Assembly: GCA_963693085.1 (NCBI GenBank)
Contig: OY856411.1
Location: 1,350,975,550 to 1,351,039,549, forward strand
Length of the DNA: 64,000 nucleotides
From: Alisma plantago-aquatica
Taxonomy: Eukaryota > Streptophyta > Magnoliopsida > Alismatales > Alismataceae
Reading direction: 5' to 3'
Shown: positions 58,543 through 64,000 of the stretch, in pieces
Layout of the letters: each line of letters starts with the position of its first letter
How positions within the stretch are numbered: position 1 is the stretch's first letter
The notes under the pieces: model-generated
Database searches by the model: none
Told to the model about the DNA's origin: nothing
The model's input: the letters and a program-made list of their open reading frames with translations, nothing else
Position numbers and translations under genes: made by a program

Positions 58543-59811
58543 CAAAACCAAGAGATGATGGCCATGTTTGGTAAACAATTGCAATCTCAAGGTGACATTC
58601 TAACCAAATTTGGGCAGACGCTGCAAAGCCATGGAGCACAGATGCGGGCATTAGAGACCACTGTGGCACAGATTTCGAGTGAAGTGGCGGCCATCAAGCA
58701 CGCCAATCAACAGAAACCAGCCGAGAATGCAAATGTGGCTCAGGCACACCATCAGGTCAAGTATATGTCCGTGGTAAACAGTGAGGAGGAATCTCAGGCG
58801 CAAGAAGCTGTAGAAGAAAGAAAAATGACTTTCAATGTGAATGCAACGCCGGCAATACCATATCCACGCACTTACTATGGACTACCAGGCGGAAGCACTT
58901 TTTCTTTTTGGAAAAGCCGCCAAGAGCCCTTGGTGGTCACCCCTCCACCTAGGCAGGAAGAACAAGTGCAAGTTGTTTGTGCACATGTGGAGACATCTAA
59001 GGCGAGAGAGGAACCACCACAAGATGCTACTATGGAGGATGTCTCGCCAAAGCCCACGTCGGAGGGAGTGATTGAAGCAAGCTTAGGGGAGGTACCCCTG
59101 AAAAGCTCTTATGTGCCACCTCACAGGCGTGTTGATGCAGCTGATGTTTCAGATCCGGTCAATTCTAAGTCGAAGAAAGAGCATCGTCATTTTAAGAAAT
59201 TTCTGGAGATATTCCGAAAACTAAACATCAATATTCCCTTAGTGGAGATGATCGAGAAAGTACCCGCCTATGGGAGGTTCATCAAGGAAATCATCAATAA
59301 GAAGAGGCGGATTAAAGACGATGAAATTTATTGGATGAATGAGACAGTGAGCTCTATGATTCATGGGAGATCACCAAAGAAGAGAAAGGACCCAGGAGGT
59401 TTTTACATACCGTGCTCAATAGGTGGTCAACATTTTCTAAAAGCGCAATGTGATTCTGGCGCTAGCATAAATCTCATGCCTTTGGCGACATTTCAAAAGC
59501 TGGGGTTAAAAGAGATAAAGAGGTCAGCCGCAACAATTGAATTGGCGGATGGGTCTACTGTGAGACCCTATGGAGTATGTGAAGATGTTCTAGTCAAAGT
59601 GGATAGATTCATATTTCCGGTGGACTTTGTAGTCATGGATATGCCACCACTCCAAAGCTGTGAAATTCTTCTAGGAAGACTGTTTCAAGCAACAGCGGAC
59701 GTCGTGACTGCCTTAGGGAGAGGTACTTTGTCTTTGGGAATCGGAGGAGATCGAGCTGAATTCAAATTACCGCATGATCCTCTAAGCGCAGTCTCCAATG
59801 TGAAAAGATGA
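58543..59811 (+). CDS. Gag C-terminus and aspartic protease, in frame after the amber codon
   Basis: The frame continues from the TAG: CAA AAC CAA GAG ATG. About 60 residues of Gln-rich, coiled-coil-like text (TLQSHGAQMRALETTVAQIS) follow. A variable Pro/Glu-rich linker leads to a basic segment near 59170-59330 (KKFLEIFRKLNINIPLVEMI), common upstream of plant Ty3 proteases. The protease has CDSGASINLMP (catalytic Asp codon at 59452-59454), TIELADGSTVRPYGV, FVVMDMP and ILLGRLFQATADVV. It stops at TGA (59809-59811). An RT should follow but does not. The protease would mature gag. It could be made by amber readthrough or from an internal ATG (58555). Confidence 0.88.
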   Translation, partial: QNQEMMAMFGKQLQSQGDILTKFGQTLQSHGAQMRALETTVAQISSEVAAIKHANQQKPAENANVAQAHHQVKYMSVVNSEEESQAQEAVEERKMTFNVNATPAIPYPRTYYGLPGGSTFSFWKSRQEPLVVTPPPRQEEQVQVVCAHVETSKAREEPPQDATMEDVSPKPTSEGVIEASLGEVPLKSSYVPPHRRVDAADVSDPVNSKSKKEHRHFKKFLEIFRKLNINIPLVEMIEKVPAYGRFIKEIINKKRRIKDDEIYWMNETVSSMIHGRSPKKRKDPGGFYIPCSIGGQHFLKAQCDSGASINLMPLATFQKLGLKEIKRSAATIELADGSTVRPYGVCEDVLVKVDRFIFPVDFVVMDMPPLQSCEILLGRLFQATADVVTALGRGTLSLGIGGDRAEFKLPHDPLSAVSNVKR

Positions 59812-59986
59812 TGAGCTTCATACCGTCTAGCCTAAGACGTTAAAGAAGGGCGCTTGGTGGGAGGCAACCCAACCATTGGTACATTAGGATAGTTTAATTA
59901 TAGTCATAGATTTGTTTTCATTTCGTTTAATTCTAGTGTAAAGAAGATACCTTGATCCATTTGTTCAATGTGCAGGCACAGGCAGG

Positions 59987-60322
59987 GTCGATACCATCGA
60001 CACACTTGTCGATGGTATCGACATAGGTTCAGGTTGACAGCTGCAAAAATCGCTCTGCGTCGATACCATCGACGGCCTAGTCGATGGTATCGACATACCT
60101 ACAGGCAGGTTGCACAATAATGGTCGATGGTATCGACATGCTAGTCGATACCATCGAGATCTCTGGTGATTTTCAGAAGAAATCGACTCAGTGAAGTCGA
60201 TACCATCGACGGGTCCGTCGATGGTATCGACATTTTCAAATGAAAAAGGCGGCGGCCGGACTCGCGAGGCAGTTGCCCTAATCAGCGAGTCGATACCATC
60301 GACTTCCGTCGATGGTATCGAC
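59987..60322. repeat. Paired-palindrome array in the 3' internal region (10 motifs)
   Basis: The same 15 bp word occurs at 59987, 60008, 60059, 60080, 60123, 60144, 60196, 60217, 60289 and 60308, nearly all exact. Start-to-start distances within the five pairs are 21, 21, 21, 21 and 19. Pair starts are 72, 64, 73 and 93 apart, close to the LTR array's 71, 64, 82 and 87. Four pairs run ACC then GGT and one runs GGT then ACC; all five can form hairpins with 15 bp stems (one ends GAG) and 4-6 base loops. Some linkers retain similarity to the LTR array (CAGGTTGACAGC here, CAGGTTGTCAGC there), so the two arrays share an origin. Confidence 0.95.
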
Positions 60323-61950
60323 GGGCACACAGCAGTGTCGGTGTCAGTTATTCAAGACGGGGCTATTGGTCAAATGAAGTCACATCATCCAGAGCAAATC
60401 CGGACCCCACCACCATTGGACTGATCTGGTATCTCTGTTCCACCCTTAGGTTTGTTTTTTACTATGAGGCCATAGTCGGAATCAAGCTTAGGGGGGTAGC
60501 TGGAACAGCTCTATCTTTTATTTTGTTGTTTTTAGTTTTTGCTTTGTTATTTGTTTCTTGCATTTTTAGGTTGTGTTTAGGATCCACATCTATCTAGTGT
60601 AACCGTGGATGTCGTAAAACTTGTCATCTCGCTGTTTTAAGGGAATTTTAAAATTTTTGTGTCTTTTGGATAGCTTGACTTGGTTGTCCGTGGGGAACTT
60701 ATCCTATGAAAATGATTGATTATGTCAACTTTAAAACAATATGTCACACCTATACTCCCTTTGACTCATGAAAAGTGGATAGTAACGGTTGTTTGAGCCT
60801 AACCTAACCAAATGGTAATGAGACCTTAATTGGACGTAAGAGAGAGAACCCTTTGAATCACTACACATGTCAGTAAGGAGGGACACATAATACTCTTCTA
60901 AGGTTCAGTCATCTAATCTTGTGATCATTCCACTTCGTTTTACATAATCCACCTAAGAATTGGAAGTAAAGTACAATTTTAATTCCTTTTTGTGTGCATA
61001 GCATTTAGATAGAAGTTGCATTGATATTTTCCATACTTTTGCATAAAAAGAGAAAAATATAGGGATTCATGCACATTACCTTTAGGTGCATGCCATGTAG
61101 TTGCACTCATGAATCTCATGATTATCATGCATAAAGCACACCATGTATCTCAATTTTTCTTTAAAAGTGATCTAAACTGTTCCACACCTTCGAAATATCG
61201 CAAAGAGTTCCAATCATGAAGAAAATAGCCCAATACATGTATCGCTAAGCAATTATGGATGTGGGCTACGGAAAAAAAAAATTCTGAAAATCTGAAAAAA
61301 TTTGAGAAAAGAAAAAAAAAAGAAAGAGAATTTAGAAGGAAATGGAATAAGAGGGAGAAAGGAACATGATATCACTCGCATTACAGGAAAATTGAGTACA
61401 TGATGTGGCTTAATTGGATTTCCATCTCATTTTGAGGTGGAAGGTTAGTGCATGCATCATTTCACCCAATTGTAGGCATTAGGGCATTTCTAATGTGCAT
61501 TTGCATCATTTAGGACATTTTGTTTTATGCATATTGAAACTGTGCAATACTTCCAAGTTCTTCCATGAACCACCCATTCCATTCACCCGTTGCTCGGATG
61601 GGTAGGCCACCGTGAATTTCTCCTCATTAATGATTATCAGGAGAACTGCTTCCATGTAGATGGTAGTGAGGGCGAGCAATGTAGTGTAGGCGATCACAAG
61701 ATGCACCAATGCTGAATCGGCGAATTTTATTATGTTAACTGCCTTATGTGATAGTGTTCATCGGTTTTAAGGATAATTTCTCTTATTGATGATTATTGTC
61801 GCCTTTAGGGTAATTACTGTTCTGTGGTTAGAGAAGGCCGGTTTGAGAACGCTCAGTGGGAGTCACACGGGATGTTGGGTTGGTGTGTTGATTTTTAGTT
61901 GACATCTGCAATTCTATTCTAAGGATTAGTTGCTCGAGGGCGAGCAATGT
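60323..61950 (+). other. 3' non-coding region of the gag-protease element
   Basis: 1.6 kb without a supported gene. It contains an A-rich run near 61270-61330 and the word GAGGGCGAGCAATGT twice (61669 and 61936). A second polypurine-like tract is at 60485-60496. No RT, RNase H or integrase block is readable in any frame. Confidence 0.75.
60485..60496 (+). promoter_or_regulatory. Upstream polypurine-like tract
   Basis: AAGCTTAGGGGG, followed by GTAGC, closely resembles the terminal tract AAGCTTAGGGGAG at 61953-61965. Its position 1.5 kb upstream suggests a second (central) plus-strand primer, or an old duplication. Confidence 0.5.
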
Positions 61951-61967
61951 TTAAGCTTAGGGGAGTT
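61951..61967 (+). promoter_or_regulatory. Polypurine tract of the gag-protease element
   Basis: TTAAGCTTAGGGGAGTT abuts the 3' LTR start TGATGCG. The preceding GAGGGCGAGCAATGT is typical of Tat/Athila-like elements at this place. Confidence 0.88.
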
Positions 61968-63555
61968 TGATGCGATGATTTTGAGTCGCATTTATAGACC
62001 TATTTCATATGTGTTTTGTGCTCTAATTACTCATTTTTATGGATAATATTGCATAATTCACTTAATTTGGTCTTTGCCATCATGTTATGTCAAATCCCCT
62101 TTGTTTTACCATTTTGAGCATTATTTATCATATTATCATAATTTGTGTGGATTTACTTGGTCTTGTTGTGAAATTTCAGGAAAAACAAGTATCTGCTTCC
62201 GTCGATACCATCGACGGAAGTCGATACCATCGACCAAGCCACAGGTTGTCAGCCGAGAAGAGCAATACAGAGTCGATACCATCGACACCTAAGTCGATGG
62301 CATCGAGATCACTTCAGGTTGCTGGCGAGGATGCAGTCGATACCATCGACGAAAGTCGATGCCATCGACACAAGGAGAGCTACAGCGTCGCTAGAAGACA
62401 AAACCGACGCTACAGGAGTCGATACCATCGACCCAAGTCGATGGTATCGAGATGACCACAGGCGCTCACATCAAAAGAAAAGAAAGCTGCTGCTAATCCG
62501 CTGGGTCGATACCATCGACGCGACGCCGGCAGATATGCGTTGGATCTGTTTTGATCTCGATCGGACGGCTGTTGTTATTTGACGACCTAATTAGGGACTT
62601 ATACCTAATGACGGCCGCCCACACGGATGGGGATCTCATTTTTGGATTGCACGAGTGCCGAGGAGGAGAACGGAGGCCAGAAGCTCATCCCGGGTGATTC
62701 GGACGCTGCCGAAGATGATTTCCACCACCGATAGGCGGGGAAGCTCGTGTTCTACGCCAAGGATCTGCCGGTTCTTCTCCGTTCAGGGGTTTTTCCACTT
62801 GTTTCACGTTTTTCTTATGAAATCCCCTATTTCTACCATGTATTCGTGTGAGATGAACATGAGAGGCTAAAACCTTCAATCTTTAGGACCGGGAGTAGCC
62901 CGGGAATACATTGTATGACATTTTTATATTGATAATTCACAGTTTCTCTCTCAAATCCGTGGTATAGATTCGTTTTCTCCATTTCTATTGTTATGCTTGA
63001 TCACCATAATAATAACTTAATACCCTTAATCGCTTCGACAGAAGGATTAACGGTTGAAAAGAGACGAATTCTACATTAATCAATAAAACCCTTGACAAAG
63101 GAGTTGTAAAATTAATGGTGCGAACTGAGGGACCGTTTATAATGCACTTAGTTTAGGGGAATGATTACTACGACGGTGGAATCAACCTAAACCTAAGTAG
63201 TGAATTACACCACGACAGTGGGTAATTCTGTATTCAGGCCACTACCCGGATAGAGAGAAGTGTGAGGAATTATATGAAACCTAATACAATGTTGACCCGC
63301 GGTGAAACCGTCATCCTAAAGATATCCCTTTGAATTGATTAAATTAACCTTTAATCGATTGTTTTCTTTGTTTAATTTTTATTTTCTTTTAATTTCAACA
63401 ACAAAACCCTATTTTGTTAATTGGCCTAGCTGATTGCGATTAGTTAGTAGAAGTCTCCAATAATTCACGTATCCCTGAGTTCGACTCGGGCCTCACAAGG
63501 CCTATATTACTCGACGTGTATACTTGTGTTTAAGCGCGTAGTAAAATACACGTCA
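61968..63555 (+). repeat. 3' LTR (1,588 bp) of the gag-protease element
   Basis: It is nearly identical to the 5' LTR. Differences seen by eye: a 14 bp deletion near 62519 that removes palindrome motif 10, loss of one GA near 63255, and about eight substitutions (for example CTGCTAATCC, CCGGGTGATT, GAAGATGATT, TCACGTATCC). Confidence 0.97.
62201..62519. repeat. Paired-palindrome array in the 3' LTR (9 motifs)
   Basis: Motifs at 62201, 62220, 62272, 62293, 62336, 62355, 62418, 62437 and 62505 correspond one to one with the 5' LTR array. Motif 4 here is GTCGATGGCATCGAG, one base closer to consensus than its 5' partner. The tenth motif was lost by a 14 bp deletion. Confidence 0.95.
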
Positions 63556-63560
63556 AATGC

Positions 63561-64000
63561 CATGTACTTATTTACCCTCAATAGTAGACATAGCAACAGT
63601 GGGTTGTAATGTAGTTTTCTAGCTTACAACACAGCCAGCAACAGCAAACAAATAGCATGTAAGAGAATGTCTTTTATCATGGTCATTTGCAAGATCAGAA
63701 TCAACATATCTAACAAGTGTCTATGTGTTCTTGCCAAATCCAAGATATGTAGAATATGTACCCTTTAGGCACCTAAGAATATTGCTTGCCATTGTAGCTT
63801 CCCTGGATTGGACATGGATCTACTGACCATGCTAATTGCTTGAGCAATATCTAGACGGGTGCAAATCATGGCATACATGATGCTACCAACTGCTCTAGAA
63901 TAAAGAACACGAGACATAATTTTCATCCTCTTCTAATTGTGGCGACTCGGCGGATGAGAGCTTCTTGAACTAGTCATCTAAAGGATTAGAAACAGGGAAT
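63561..64000 (-). pseudogene. Copia RT-end/RNase H, 5' half (split from 55293-55673)
   Basis: On the - strand from the window edge: YSRAVGSIMYAMICTRLDIA then QAISMVSRSMSNPGKLQWQA, LRCLKGTYSTYLGFGKN, YVDSDLANDHDKRHSLTCYL and a block at MSTIEGKYMAFT. These are the Tnt1-like copia blocks between RT and RNase H (family: AvGSLMYamvcTRPDIA; STTEAEYxA). The RNase H Glu block is altered (EGKY). It breaks exactly at the AATGC duplication and resumes at 55673. At least one frameshift and several stops occur. Confidence 0.85.

Larger units (their letters stand above)
55679..63555 (+). mobile_element. Young non-autonomous Ty3-type element (LTR-gag-protease) with paired-palindrome arrays
   Basis: The element is complete: 5' LTR 55679-57282, primer site, gag and protease, 3' non-coding region, polypurine tract, 3' LTR 61968-63555. 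It begins TGATGCGATG and ends ACACGTCA. It is flanked by AATGC at 55674-55678 and 63556-63560, a perfect 5 bp duplication. The LTRs differ by about 8 substitutions plus a 14 bp and a 2 bp length difference, so insertion is recent. Gag is of Athila/Tat type. There is no RT, RNase H or integrase in the 2.1 kb between protease and 3' LTR, so this looks like a gag-carrying non-autonomous family mobilised by a relative's pol. Confidence 0.95.

Noticed and set aside
59987..60322. CRISPR-like array
   Set aside because: The repeats are 15 bp, inverted within pairs, irregularly spaced and in a plant retrotransposon. There is no leader and no Cas gene.
59987..60322. loxP- or FRT-like recombination sites
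   Set aside because: The 34-36 bp pair layout is superficially similar, but the orientation and central spacer vary between pairs and no recombinase is encoded in the window.

Overview
This is plant nuclear DNA, almost certainly intergenic heterochromatin of a flowering plant. I found no intact host gene, rRNA, tRNA or CRISPR. The window is layers of transposable elements nested in one another: Ty1/copia and Ty3 (Athila/Tat-like) LTR retrotransposons, L1-type LINEs with DUF4283-like ORF1, a CACTA (En/Spm) DNA transposon with a plant Transposase_24-Ulp1 gene, hAT-type MITEs and a MITE family embedded in (TA)n microsatellites. These families are typical of angiosperms; I cannot name the species.

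Layout. 1-8.1 kb: a decayed copia on the + strand split by a 2.1 kb ORF1-only LINE (14 bp target duplication), a Ty3 integrase scrap, then AT-rich DNA. 8,087-21,779: a CACTA element (3 bp duplication ATA) with hairpin-rich subterminal arrays and a multi-exon Transposase_24/DUF8039-like/Ulp1-protease gene. A 7.3 kb full-length LINE sits inside one exon of that gene with a perfect 16 bp duplication. 21.8-31.9 kb: copia RNase H and LTR debris, a 158 bp tandem duplication, a CCRATGG-rich patch and one hAT MITE. 31.9-36.3 kb: six copies of one palindromic-ended MITE family among (TA)n tracts. 36.5-40.2 kb: a decayed copia with LTR remains. 41.4-44.6 kb: a copia tail and three hAT MITEs with 8 bp duplications. 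44.6-51.5 kb: two related short-LTR copia elements on the - strand, one reduced to LTR-gag-protease, the other LTR-bounded but lacking gag. 53.6-54.9 kb: two decayed LTR/primer-site remnants. 55.3-64 kb: a copia RNase H region split by a young, complete Ty3-type element (55,679-63,555).

That young element is the most interesting object. It has 1.6 kb LTRs that differ by about 8 substitutions and 2 indels, a 5 bp duplication (AATGC), a tRNA-Asp-type primer site and a polypurine tract. It encodes only gag plus an aspartic protease, with one in-frame amber codon and no reverse transcriptase, RNase H or integrase, so it should depend on proteins from another element. In each LTR and again between the protease and the 3' LTR it carries an array of a 15 bp near-palindrome (GTCGATACCATCGAC or its exact reverse complement) in pairs set 19 or 21 bp apart, while the linkers between pairs have diverged. 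No standard feature type explains this array.

Working logic: nothing here appears to serve the host. The genes are transposon genes, nearly all broken. The parts still looking functional are cis sequences (LTRs, primer and polypurine sites, terminal inverted repeats, hairpin arrays) that can be mobilised by proteins made elsewhere.
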